Origin: Bacteroidia bacterium
GTDB taxonomy: Bacteria > Bacteroidota > Bacteroidia > Flavobacteriales_D > Sanyastnellaceae
NCBI GenBank assembly: GCA_030427925.1
Contig: JAUICJ010000002.1
Location: 124,001-188,000, forward strand
Length of the DNA stretch: 64,000 nt
Reading direction: 5' to 3'
The stretch's first letter is position 1; each line of letters opens with the position of its first letter. This document shows positions 32,271 to 41,900 of this stretch, in pieces. Position numbers and translations under genes: made by a program. The notes under the pieces are model-generated. The model was not told where the DNA came from, did not search any database, and saw only the letters and a program-made list of their open reading frames with translations.

Positions 32271-33348
32271 GTTTCAGCAATTCGGTTTGTTCTGCGAGGT
32301 GCAAGGCGTCGAGGAGGGGATCCAACTCTCCGCCCAAAATGGCCGGCAGGTCATGCAGCGTCAGCCCGATGCGGTGATCGGTCACCCGTCCTTGCGGGAA
32401 GTTGTAGGTGCGGATCTTGGCAGAGCGGTCGCCGGTGGAAACGAGGGACTTGCGTTCGGCGGCTTGGGCACTTCTTTGGCGGTCGCGCTCGGCTTCGAAC
32501 AGGCGCGTTCGCAAGACTTCGAGGGCGTGATCGTAATTCGCGTGCTGGGAGCGACCGTCTTGGCATTCCACCACGATTCCGGATGGCAGGTGCGTGAGCC
32601 GAACGGCGGATTCGGTTTTGTTCACGTGCTGCCCGCCTGCCCCACTTGCTCGGAAGGTGTCGCGGCGTACATCGGCCAAATTCAACTCGACATCCACCTC
32701 CTCGGCCACGGGCAAAATCGCCACCGTGGCCGCGCTCGTGTGGACGCGTCCTTGCGATTCCGTTTCGGGAACGCGCTGCACGCGGTGCACACCACTTTCG
32801 AACTTCAATCGGCCGTACACCCCATCGCCATCCAGGCGGGCCACCACCTCCTTGAATCCCCCCACCGTGCCTTCCTGTGCAGAAATGAACTCCAACCGCC
32901 AACCTTGCTGTTCCGCGTACCGCACGTACATGCGGTAGACCTCACCTGCGAAGAGTGCTGCCTCATCGCCTCCGGTCCCCGCTCGCACCTCGAGCATGGC
33001 CGAGCGGTCATCCGCTGCATCCCGCGGCAACAACATGATGCGCCCCGCCTCAAAGCTCGCCCGCAACTGCGCTTCCAACACCGGCAATTCTTCGCGGGCC
33101 AACTCCCTGTAGTCGGCGTCCGCCCCTTTCAGCCATTCTTGAGCCTGGATCAGGTCCTCGTGGAGGCGTCGCATCCCATCCGCGTGAAGCACGATGGGCT
33201 CCAGTTGGCGGTATTCCCTCATCAAATCCCGGTAGCGGGTTTGGTCCGCGATGACATCGGGGTCCCCGACGGACTTTTCCACTTCGTGAAAGCGATCCTT
33301 CACGGAAGCGAGTTTGGCCAACAGCGCCTCCACTTCCCCCATGGCCAT
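32263..33348 (-). CDS. prfA: Peptide chain release factor 1
   Basis: 361 residues. Peptidyl-tRNA hydrolysis motif GGQ in GAGGQHVNKTESAVRLTH, and the stop-codon reading tripeptide region RVPETESQGRVHTSAAT (PET, fitting the RF1 P-x-T pattern). Releases peptides at UAA and UAG. Start chosen at ATG 33348 because it forms TGATG with the purM stop; TTG 33351 is one codon pair upstream. Between purM and pyrF in a tightly packed operon. Confidence 0.96.
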   Translation of the reverse strand: MAMGEVEALLAKLASVKDRFHEVEKSVGDPDVIADQTRYRDLMREYRQLEPIVLHADGMRRLHEDLIQAQEWLKGADADYRELAREELPVLEAQLRASFEAGRIMLLPRDAADDRSAMLEVRAGTGGDEAALFAGEVYRMYVRYAEQQGWRLEFISAQEGTVGGFKEVVARLDGDGVYGRLKFESGVHRVQRVPETESQGRVHTSAATVAILPVAEEVDVELNLADVRRDTFRASGAGGQHVNKTESAVRLTHLPSGIVVECQDGRSQHANYDHALEVLRTRLFEAERDRQRSAQAAERKSLVSTGDRSAKIRTYNFPQGRVTDHRIGLTLHDLPAILGGELDPLLDALHLAEQTELLKHA

Positions 33349-34523
33349 CAACTCGGGTAGACAAACGTCCCGTGCTCACCACTGACGGTGACTTTCGGGA
33401 CGTCCGAGGGTTCGCAACGGCCGATGATTTGGGCTTCCACCCCCATGGACTGCGCCGTGGCGATGATGGCCTCGGCCGCCTGTTCATCCGTGTAGATTTC
33501 CATGCGATGTCCCATGTTGAACACCGTGTACATCTCGCGCCAGTCCGTTCCCGACTCGGCTTGAATCATGCGGAACAGCGGCGGCGTTGGAAACAAGTGG
33601 TCCTTGACAACGTGCACGCCCTCAATGAAGTGAAGCACTTTCGTTTGTGCACCACCGCTGCAATGGACCATGCCGTGGATGCGATGCCGCCACTCGGGCA
33701 AGATGGCTTGAATGATGGGGGCGTACGTCCGGGTTGGGGACAAAACCAATTGGCCCGCATCCAGCGGAACCCCTTCCACCGCATCCGTCAGCCCCTTCGT
33801 CCCCGTGTAAACCCACTGTTCGTCAGTGAACGGGTCCACGCTCTCGGGGAAACGCTGGAGCAATTCCTTGCGGAACACGTCGTGCCGCGCACTCGTGAGC
33901 CCATTCGAGCCCATTCCCCCGTTGTACCGGGACTCCCAACGCGCCTGCCCAAAACTCGCCAAGCCCACCACCACATCGCCCGGGGCAATGCGGCCGTTGT
34001 CAATGACCTCATCCCGACGCATCCGAGCCACCACCGTCGAATCCACGATCACGGTGCGAACGAGGTCTCCCACATCCGCCGTTTCTCCTCCGGTGGAACG
34101 AATGTCCAAGCCCTCTGCGCGCAACTCTTGAAGCAGCTCCTCAGTCCCTTCGATGAGGGCCTTCACCACCTCGCCGGGAATCACATGCTTGTTGCGCCCA
34201 ATGGTGCTCGACACCAAGATGGGCCCCAACGCCCCAACGCAAAGCAAATCGTCCACGTTCATGATGAGCGCGTCCTGGGCAATTCCCTTCCAAACGGACA
34301 AATCGCCCGTTTCCTTCCAATACATGTAGGCCAGTGCGGACTTCGTCCCCGCCCCATCGGCATGCATCACAATGCAGTGTTCCGAACTCCCCGTGAGGTA
34401 GTCCGGAACCACTTTGCAAAACGCCCGACTGAAAAGCCCCTTGTCGACGTCCGCAATGGCGGCGTGGACATCTTCTTTGCCTGCCGACACTCCGCGACTG
34501 GCATACCGGCTTGCTTCCGTCAT
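33348..34523 (-). CDS. purM: Phosphoribosylformylglycinamidine cyclo-ligase (AIR synthetase), divergent long form
   Basis: 391 residues from ATG 34523, longer than the E. coli enzyme (about 345) but like the Bacteroidota form. SRYASRGVSAGKEDVHAAI at the N-terminus, VMHADGAGTKSALAYMYWKETGD, and STGGETADVGDLVRT are PurM signatures; ATP and FGAM are used to close the imidazole ring of AIR. The start overlaps the porE-like stop by ATGA. The reading frame is open further up (to 34721) inside porE but that is not PurM sequence. Confidence 0.93.
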   Translation of the reverse strand: MTEASRYASRGVSAGKEDVHAAIADVDKGLFSRAFCKVVPDYLTGSSEHCIVMHADGAGTKSALAYMYWKETGDLSVWKGIAQDALIMNVDDLLCVGALGPILVSSTIGRNKHVIPGEVVKALIEGTEELLQELRAEGLDIRSTGGETADVGDLVRTVIVDSTVVARMRRDEVIDNGRIAPGDVVVGLASFGQARWESRYNGGMGSNGLTSARHDVFRKELLQRFPESVDPFTDEQWVYTGTKGLTDAVEGVPLDAGQLVLSPTRTYAPIIQAILPEWRHRIHGMVHCSGGAQTKVLHFIEGVHVVKDHLFPTPPLFRMIQAESGTDWREMYTVFNMGHRMEIYTDEQAAEAIIATAQSMGVEAQIIGRCEPSDVPKVTVSGEHGTFVYPS

Positions 34524-36526
34524 TCCGAGGCTTTGGGTACGTAATCGAATCGCAAAATGCGGAACACCGTTCGGCGGTTCTTTTGGTGAGCGGCCTCCTT
34601 TTCCTCGTTCGTTGCCATGGCGTTGATCTCCGCATCGGAAATCAAGAGTTGCTCCTCCCCGCGTCCCACAGCCACCAAGCGCTCGGCTTCGATGCCACGG
34701 CTGATGAGGTAATCCACACACGTTTGGGCACGGCGTTGGCTGAGGTCCATGTTCGATGCATTCCCACCGCGGCTGTCCGTATGAGCCTCCAACTGAATGA
34801 CGAAGGTCTCGTTCACCTGCAGCAATTCCAACAAGTAATTCAGCGAGTCCGCCGAATTCACTTCTTCGTTGATGAGCAAGCTCGCCTGGTTGAACGGGTA
34901 CAAGACCAACGGCATGGGGTATTCCTTTTCAGAAATCTCCTTGAGGAAGTATTCCCGAGCCATCGTCGTGCTTTCGGTCAGTCCGACTGTCGAGAACTTG
35001 TCTCCCGTGCCGATGTAACCATCGTTCTTCACTTCCACGGTGTAGGTGGTGTTCTTTTGGATTTCATCTTCACACAGGGAAACACCCCCGTCCGCATCCG
35101 CAGTCAATGCCCAAGAATTGCCATCGCTGCCCTGCACCGTGATCGAACCCATCAATGGAATCCCGGTATCGTAATCGTAGACGTTCGCCCGGAAGCAGAA
35201 TTCGATGTCCGGCAGTTCAAAGCTGTACAAATCGTCTTTTCCTTTTCCACCGGGACGGCTTGAGGTGAAAATTCCGCCGTCTTGACCTTCGTAGAAGATG
35301 ATGCCAAAATCATCCGATGAACTGTTGAGAGGGTAAGGCAAAACCTCCACCTCACCGAACTGCATCTCCCCCTCCATGGGCATGGCCCGAACGATGTCGA
35401 GTCCGCCCAATCCCCCGTAACCATGAGAACTGAAGTACAGTGCACCGTCGTAGCGCATGGCCGGGAACATCTCGTCCTCGGGCGTGTTGATGCCTGGCCC
35501 CAAATTCACCGGTTCACCGAAACGGTCCTCGCGATCGTCGTACTTCACGTACCAAATGTCCTTACCGCCTTGCCCTCCTTCCATGTCTGAAACGAACAGC
35601 AGGTAATCGCCTTCGGGCGACATCGCAGGGTGCCCCACTTGCGAACTGTCATTCGCCTCGCGGTTCACCAAATCGACCAATTCGGACGGGCCCATTCGGG
35701 TGCCCATGACGCTGGAACGGTAGATGTCGCAGGCGTAGTTGTTGTCGTTTTCGACGATGCACCGGGTGAAGTACATCGTTTTGAACTTCTTATCGAAGGT
35801 TACCGTGCCCTCATTCGACGGGGTGTTTACCGTGTTGTTCAGGGGTTCCGGGGTGCTCCAACGGCCTTTTTTATCCTGCTCTGCGCGGAACAAATCCATG
35901 AAGCTCTGGCCCGTGATGGGATCTTCACCCGATCCGGTAGCAGACTCGCGGGAGGAGGCGAACACGATTTCATCGGATTTCTTGGATGCGAAGCCCGCAC
36001 CGAAATCGTAGGCGTCAGAATTGAGCAGCAACAGGTTTTGGACCACATAACGCGAAGGGGGTTCGTCCAACGCCAAGGCATCGTCATCGGCTTGCTGGAT
36101 GCGGGCTCGAGAAACCGAAGCGTCTCCGCCCTTTTCAGCATAGGTCTGGAACCACTCGATGGCCTCGTCGAATTCCTGTTGCGCCATCATGATGTCGCCG
36201 TAGTGCAAATAAACTTCCGGATGATCTTCTCCATAGCGCAAGCCGATGGCCTTGTCGTACCATTCTTCAGCCGCATCCGGTGTCAGCATCAACCGAAAAC
36301 ACTCGCCCACCATGTAGGCACAGCGCGCTTTCTCTTCGATGTCATCCTTGATGCGCGGGTACGCTTTGATGTACTCCTTTGAGGCTTCGTAATAGCCGCC
36401 CCGCTCGAAATGTCCATCCGCTTCAGCGGTGGCATCCGATTGGGCAAAGGCGGACGTCGCGCCCACGAGGAAAAGCAGGAGGGCAACGCCCATCCGCGAT
36501 AGAACTACTTGCAGGGTCTGTGGCAT
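34520..36526 (-). CDS. PorE-like outer membrane protein: TPR, beta-propeller, CRD, OmpA C-terminal domain
   Basis: 668 residues: signal peptide (to about 29, TSAFAQ), TPR-like repeats (about 35-140), a PD40/WD40-like beta-propeller (about 165-420, with units such as GHPAMSPEGDYLLFVSD and FPAMRYDGALYFSSHG), a carboxypeptidase-regulatory-like beta domain (about 430-500) and an OmpA-type peptidoglycan-binding domain (LEAHTDSRGGNASNMDLSQRRAQ, about 580-602). This domain order is that of PorE, a T9SS component described in Porphyromonas, and also of the wider PD40-OmpA family. A type I signal and no clear lipobox were seen, unlike lipoprotein PorE. It is coupled to purM by ATGA. Confidence 0.85.
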   Translation of the reverse strand: MPQTLQVVLSRMGVALLLFLVGATSAFAQSDATAEADGHFERGGYYEASKEYIKAYPRIKDDIEEKARCAYMVGECFRLMLTPDAAEEWYDKAIGLRYGEDHPEVYLHYGDIMMAQQEFDEAIEWFQTYAEKGGDASVSRARIQQADDDALALDEPPSRYVVQNLLLLNSDAYDFGAGFASKKSDEIVFASSRESATGSGEDPITGQSFMDLFRAEQDKKGRWSTPEPLNNTVNTPSNEGTVTFDKKFKTMYFTRCIVENDNNYACDIYRSSVMGTRMGPSELVDLVNREANDSSQVGHPAMSPEGDYLLFVSDMEGGQGGKDIWYVKYDDREDRFGEPVNLGPGINTPEDEMFPAMRYDGALYFSSHGYGGLGGLDIVRAMPMEGEMQFGEVEVLPYPLNSSSDDFGIIFYEGQDGGIFTSSRPGGKGKDDLYSFELPDIEFCFRANVYDYDTGIPLMGSITVQGSDGNSWALTADADGGVSLCEDEIQKNTTYTVEVKNDGYIGTGDKFSTVGLTESTTMAREYFLKEISEKEYPMPLVLYPFNQASLLINEEVNSADSLNYLLELLQVNETFVIQLEAHTDSRGGNASNMDLSQRRAQTCVDYLISRGIEAERLVAVGRGEEQLLISDAEINAMATNEEKEAAHQKNRRTVFRILRFDYVPKASE

Positions 36527-36600
36527 TCTGAATCGCTTATAACAATTGCCGAAAGTAACACAATGGCTTCAATTCCGCGGGACATGTTGGGAAAATTGAC

Positions 36601-36626
36601 GAAAAAAGGCCCGGCATCGCCGGGCC
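36601..36626 (-). terminator. Intrinsic terminator of glnN
   Basis: Minus strand GGCCCGGC / GCCGGGCC with a three-base loop, followed by T6. Lies 23 bases after the glnN stop. Confidence 0.92.
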
Positions 36627-36648
36627 CTTCTCATTCAATCCTGTGCAA

Positions 36649-38835
36649 TCAGCGAGTGAACAACAATTCCGCGAACTTCGGCAAAGGCCAAATCGCATCG
36701 TCCACCACCCGCTCCAATTCGGAGCAAATTGCCGCGAGGGCTTCCATTTGGGGCATCACCTCGTGGGCGTAGCGTTTCGCTTTGTCCAGGACAGCGTCTT
36801 GCGCCTCCGCTTGGTCGTGCAACGCTTCGAGGGCATTCGCTGCACCGTGCAATTCCTGAGTGAGTTCACAAGCGCGGAGCAACAGGGTCCGTTGAGCAGC
36901 CGAGAGCTCACCCACCTCGCTTCCGAGGACGGCATTCAAGCCTTGGATGTTGGTCACGAGGCCGTTTTGGTACTTGATGACCGCGGGCATGATGACGCTG
37001 CGGGCCATGTTCATGAGCACGCGGTATTCGATTTGGCGCTTCAAGATGTAAGCCTCCAATTCCACTTCCACCCGCGCGTGCACCTCCTCCGGACGCAGCA
37101 CCTTCAGGTCGTCGAACATTTTCACCACATCGGGGCGCATCAACACTTCCAAGGCATCCGGCGTGGTGCGCAAATTCGCAAGCCCCCGGCGCTCCGCTTC
37201 CTGTCGCCACTCCTCCGAGTACCCGTTGCCTTCAAAGCGGATCGCCTTGCTCGCGGTGATGAGCTTTTGCAATTCCTTCAAAATGGCATCGTCCTTCTTT
37301 TCGCCCCCCGCAATGCGTTCGTCGACCGCCACTTTGAACGCTTCGAGTTGCTCGGCAACGATGGTGTTGAGCACGGTCATCGGAACCGCACAATTCGCGG
37401 TGCTGCCCACCGCGCGCAATTCGAACTTGTTTCCCGTGAAGGCGAACGGTGACGTGCGGTTGCGGTCCGTGTTGTCCAACAGCGCCTCGGGGATGCGACC
37501 GATTTCCAACTTCAATGCCGTCTTGTCATCTGGCGTCAAAGCCCCTGCCCCGATGCTCGCCTCGAGCTCGTCCAACAGGTTCGACAGCTGCGTGCCGATG
37601 AACGCGCTGATGATGGCCGGGGGCGCCTCGTTGGCTCCCAACCGGTGGTCGTTGCCCACGCTGGCAATGGACGCGCGCACCACATCGGCGCGCTTGTGCA
37701 AGGCCGCCAAGGTGTTGACGAAGAACGTCAAGAAGCGCATGTTCGTCTTCGGCGTGTTCCCCGGCTTGAGCAGGTTGACGCCGGTGTCCGTGCCGAGCGA
37801 CCAGTTGTTGTGCTTGCCGCTTCCGTTGAGTCCCGGGAAAGGCTTCTCATGGAGGAGCACCCGGAAATCGTGCTTGCGCGCGACCTTCTCCATGATCTCC
37901 ATGAGCTGGAGGTTGTGGTCGTTGGCCAAATTCGCTTCCTCGAATACCGGAGCGCATTCGAATTGGTTCGGTGCCACCTCGTTGTGGCGGGTGGTCACCG
38001 GAATGCCCAGGCGGTGCGCTTCGTATTCAAACTCCTTCATGAACGCCGTGGCCCGCGCGGGAATGCTTCCGAAATAGTGGTCGTCCAGCTGCTGTCCTTT
38101 CGCTGGAGGCGCACCAAACAGCGCCCGCCCCGTCATCTGCAAATCCGGGCGCGCGGCGAACAAGCTTTTGTCCACCAAAAAGTACTCTTGCTCCCATCCC
38201 AACGTCGCGTTGACCTTCGTCACGTTCTTATCGAAGTATTGGCACACCTCCGTAGCGGCCCGGTCAATGCGGCTCAATGCCTTGAGCAACGGCATCTTGT
38301 TGTCCAGTGCGAAGCCCGTGTAGCTGATGAAAATCGTGGGAATGCAGAGCGTGCTGTCCACCACAAACGCCGGGCTCGTCGGGTCCCACAAGGTGTAACC
38401 GCGCGCCTCAAACGTGTTCCGGATGCCGCCGTTCGGGAAAGAACTCGCGTCCGGCTCTTGTTGCACCAACAACGTGCCATCGAAGCGCTCGATGGCGCGA
38501 CCATCGCCCACGGGCTCAATGAAGCTGTCGTGCTTCTCCGCAGTCGCTCCGGTCAACGGCTGGAACCAGTGCGTGTAGTGCGTGGCACCGCGGCTGATGG
38601 CCCATTCCTTCATGGCTGCTGCAGCCTGGTCAGCCACCTTGCGGTCGAGCGGCGTGTGGCGCTCCATCGCCTCCACGATGCTCTTGAACGCTTCATCGGT
38701 CAAGTACTCCCGCATGTTGTGCAGGTGGAACGCGTTCTCGCCGTAGTAGGCCGAGATCTTGTTGTGAGGACGTTCGCGGTGCTTTGGAACCCGTTCCAAA
38801 ACATCCTTCAAGGCTTGCTGGCGTGCGATGCTCAT
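36649..38835 (-). CDS. glnN: Glutamine synthetase type III
   Basis: 728 residues from ATG 38835, the long GSIII form typical of Bacteroidota. Catalytic segments GWEQEYFLVD, NEVAPNQFECAPVFEEAN, NGSGKHNNWS and NRTSPFAFTGNKFELRA are intact. Makes glutamine from glutamate and ammonia with ATP. An in-frame TTG at 38859 adds eight residues but falls inside a TAnnTTTG promoter box, so ATG 38835 is preferred. Monocistronic: own promoter box upstream, own terminator downstream. Confidence 0.96.
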   Translation of the reverse strand: MSIARQQALKDVLERVPKHRERPHNKISAYYGENAFHLHNMREYLTDEAFKSIVEAMERHTPLDRKVADQAAAAMKEWAISRGATHYTHWFQPLTGATAEKHDSFIEPVGDGRAIERFDGTLLVQQEPDASSFPNGGIRNTFEARGYTLWDPTSPAFVVDSTLCIPTIFISYTGFALDNKMPLLKALSRIDRAATEVCQYFDKNVTKVNATLGWEQEYFLVDKSLFAARPDLQMTGRALFGAPPAKGQQLDDHYFGSIPARATAFMKEFEYEAHRLGIPVTTRHNEVAPNQFECAPVFEEANLANDHNLQLMEIMEKVARKHDFRVLLHEKPFPGLNGSGKHNNWSLGTDTGVNLLKPGNTPKTNMRFLTFFVNTLAALHKRADVVRASIASVGNDHRLGANEAPPAIISAFIGTQLSNLLDELEASIGAGALTPDDKTALKLEIGRIPEALLDNTDRNRTSPFAFTGNKFELRAVGSTANCAVPMTVLNTIVAEQLEAFKVAVDERIAGGEKKDDAILKELQKLITASKAIRFEGNGYSEEWRQEAERRGLANLRTTPDALEVLMRPDVVKMFDDLKVLRPEEVHARVEVELEAYILKRQIEYRVLMNMARSVIMPAVIKYQNGLVTNIQGLNAVLGSEVGELSAAQRTLLLRACELTQELHGAANALEALHDQAEAQDAVLDKAKRYAHEVMPQMEALAAICSELERVVDDAIWPLPKFAELLFTR

Positions 38836-38856
38836 GGGAGAAAATGTTGTTGCGGG

Positions 38857-38864
38857 CAAAATTA
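38857..38864 (-). promoter_or_regulatory. Putative glnN -7 promoter box
   Basis: Minus strand TAATTTTG, a perfect TAnnTTTG, 21 bases before the ATG. No TTG at 19-23 spacing, so a regulator may assist. Confidence 0.55.
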
Positions 38865-38890
38865 CCCCTCAACGACACACCCCCATCCCC

Positions 38891-38950
38891 GAAAAAACAA
38901 GTTTTTTATCAACACCCCCTAAAAAAAGAGGGGCCCGCACGAAAAAACAA
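38891..38950. repeat. Two 10-base direct repeats 50 bases apart upstream of glnN
   Basis: GAAAAAACAA occurs at 38891-38900 and again at 38941-38950, exactly 50 bases (about five helical turns) apart. The first copy is followed by GTTTTTT, giving a local palindrome. The region lies between glnN and the end of the PNGase F-like gene. Could be operator sites; also part of an AT-rich stretch between otherwise GC-rich genes. Confidence 0.4.
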
Positions 38951-38992
38951 CAATTTTTCCGCGCACACCCCTCTCCAGGACGACCCCGCGGA

Positions 38993-41900
38993 TCAATTCA
39001 CCTGGATCCACGTACCGTCACCCCCCGAGGCCCCCACCACTTCGATGTGGTACGTCCCGGGCGCAAGACCTGAAACCGACAACGTCAACCCCGAATCGCC
39101 GGGACGAACCGTTCCCTCCCGAACCAAGCCCCCCCGCACGTCCCGCAGCACGTACCGATCCGGCTGGAACATCGCATCCCACTGCACCTGCACCCGGTCC
39201 GTTGCCGGATTCGGGAAGGCGCGGACCTGCGGATTCAAGGCCACCTCGGGCTCGTCGACCGACACGATGTTCGTTTGGAAGAAGAACGCCTGCGAAATCG
39301 ACTTGCCAAAATCGGGTTCGAACACGATGAAGTTGCCGCTGGCCACTTTCTTCAAGCGGACGTACCCCGCGCCATCGTTGTTCGCCCAGAAGCTCATGCC
39401 GTCGTCGCCGCTGTCGTTCACCGTGAAGCGGTAGCAGCCTTGGTTCAGTGCGATGGTGTCGCGGACGGTGGCGTTGACTTCGCTGTACCCCCGAGACCAA
39501 ACCACGTTCCCCGCCGCATCGGTCAACTCCACCGTTGTCTCGATTGGAAACAGGTTCGTCTTCGTCCACACCACGATGCGGTTGTCGTCCAAATCGTTGT
39601 ACGCCCACGTCGGCACGCGATGGAAATCGGAACGGGCCGTGTTGTTTCCGGGCTCTTCATCGCCGGTGGCCGTGACCGTCACTTCGAACGTGAGGAGCTC
39701 GTCGTCGCCGCCTTCGTGGAACATCGGGTCGTCGAACGGCAAGGCCACCGCCTCGGTTTCGAGGAACCCGAGTTCGCCCGTCCATTCAAAGGTCTGCTCG
39801 ACGCCGCCCACGATGCCGTAGGTGAAGGTGCAGGCCGTCAACGGCGCCGACCCGTTGTTGCGCAACACCACTTCGGGCGACTCGCAGACCGGGTTCACCC
39901 GGCTCCGGAGCTTGAAGTCCGTCGGGGAAAGGATGTCGGCGATTTCGGCGTCGGCCAGCATGTTGGGTGGGCCGTAGGCGATGATTTGGCCTTCCATCCG
40001 GTAGTTGCCATCCGGATCCCACTGGATGTCGTAATCCACGTCGAAGGGCTCGCCCGACGTGAGCAACGGCGTCAGCTCGAAGGTTCGCGTGTCCACGAGG
40101 TCGCCGGGGCACCAGCCCGCGCGGTCGTAAATCCACGTGCCGCCTTGCGGGTAGAGCGGGTTGTCGGCGCACTCGCGCATGATCTGCCACGTCCATTGCG
40201 GCTCGCCGTTCACTTCCACCGTGTGCAAGTTGTTGCAGAACTCGCCGCAGTTGTTGCCGCTGCCGAAGCCGTGGCCGCTGGCGCGGGTCACGAGCCGGAA
40301 CATGCTTTCGTCCGGGGCGGGCGTGAAGGTGTGCTCGACGATTTGGTCATCGAAGGTGTTCAAGTTGATGGTGCCCTGCCAAAACGATTCCACGCGCTTC
40401 ACATCGCGGGGCGGCGTGCCGTGGATGAACGCGAACTTCAAGTCCAGCAACTCCTGCCAGTTTCCGGCCTCGAGTTCGACGCTGTCGCGCAGCAGCGGCA
40501 GGTAGTCCGTCACGTCCACCACCCACGTCCAGCCGTCGTCGTCGAGGGTCAGGTTGATGCCGTACGGGGTGATGTACCGGGCGAGCTCGTAGCGATCGAC
40601 CACTTCGAAGGGCACGCCATAATAGGTGACTTCCTCGTTCTCGTAGGGCGTGATTTCACCGAGCATGGGCGCGGTGGCGAGGACTTCTCCGTCGGGGGTG
40701 CGCGTCGTGATTTGGGTTTCCACGGGATAGCCGTAGGCCAAATCCACCCACTGCGCCGAATTCCCCACCGCCGCCCACTCCGACACGCTCACGGGCGCAA
40801 TCGGATCGAGGACGTCCACGGTGTACGACGCGGGCTCGCCGTACGCCGCGCCCGTCGCCCAGCCGAACGATGGCTTGACCTGGGTGGCGTAGGGGCCGGC
40901 ATTCAGGAAGGCCTCCACGCCGAGGTGCTGCTGGCGGTCGGCATCGCCGTGCAACCAGCCCGCATCGGCCGGGGAACCGTTGGGCGCGTCGAACGATTCG
41001 TGCACCGCGAGGTCCGCCAGCGCCGGATGGCCCGCCAAATCGGTCACGGCCTTCCACGCGTCGATGGTGGCTTCGTCGAGGGCCACGGTCCACACCCGAA
41101 ACTCCTCCAAATCCCCGCGGTAGAAATTGCTCGTCGAAAACGAATTCGAACCGAGCACGAACCGCACCACTTCTCCGAACGCATTGTCCTTTTCCGTGCC
41201 GGAGTGCCAGAGTTCGCCGTTCAGGTAAACCGCCATCGTGCCCGCTGAGGCGTCTTTCGTGAACGCCCAGTGATTCCATTGCCCCTCGTAGTCGGCTGCT
41301 CCAGCCGCCGCATCGATGCGGTCGTAGCCGCCGTCGTAGCCGGCGTCCCAGTATACGCGGCCGTTCGACCAGGGAAGGTGCACGTTGAGTTCGCGCTGTC
41401 CCGCTGCGTTGTGGCCTTCGAAGATGCTGTTGTTCTCGGGTTGGAATTCGGGGGTGCCGCGCTGCCAGCATTCGACCGTGACTTGGTCGTTCAAGGCCGA
41501 GAAGGCATCGGGGTCGATTTCCACGTGGTCCCCGCCGTTGAGGGCCAAGTAGTTGCCGGCGGCGGAGGCGGTCCAGGTTTGGCCTACAGCTGATTCCGTG
41601 GCCCAAAACCCCGTCGCGTCCCACCCGGCGCCATCCCAAGCGCACTCCACGACCACCGGCGAAGCGCCATCCCACGTCCACGGCGCATCGAACGCCCAAT
41701 AACTCGTCCCATTCGCCGCCAAGCCCGTGTAAACCGTCGCCCAATCCGCATCCACGAAACCGGCCAGCGTGTCGGCGGGGGCGTGGGCAAGGCGCACCTG
41801 AACCCGCGTGTCGGGGATCAAGTCGGCATCCCACGGCAAATAAAATCCGTCGATGGGGCCAGCCGGCAGCTGCATCGCAACGAGCTCACCCGCCGTCCAA

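Noticed and set aside
31960-33360. 466-codon plus-strand frame
   Set aside because: Antisense to pyrF and prfA, which have full catalytic motifs.
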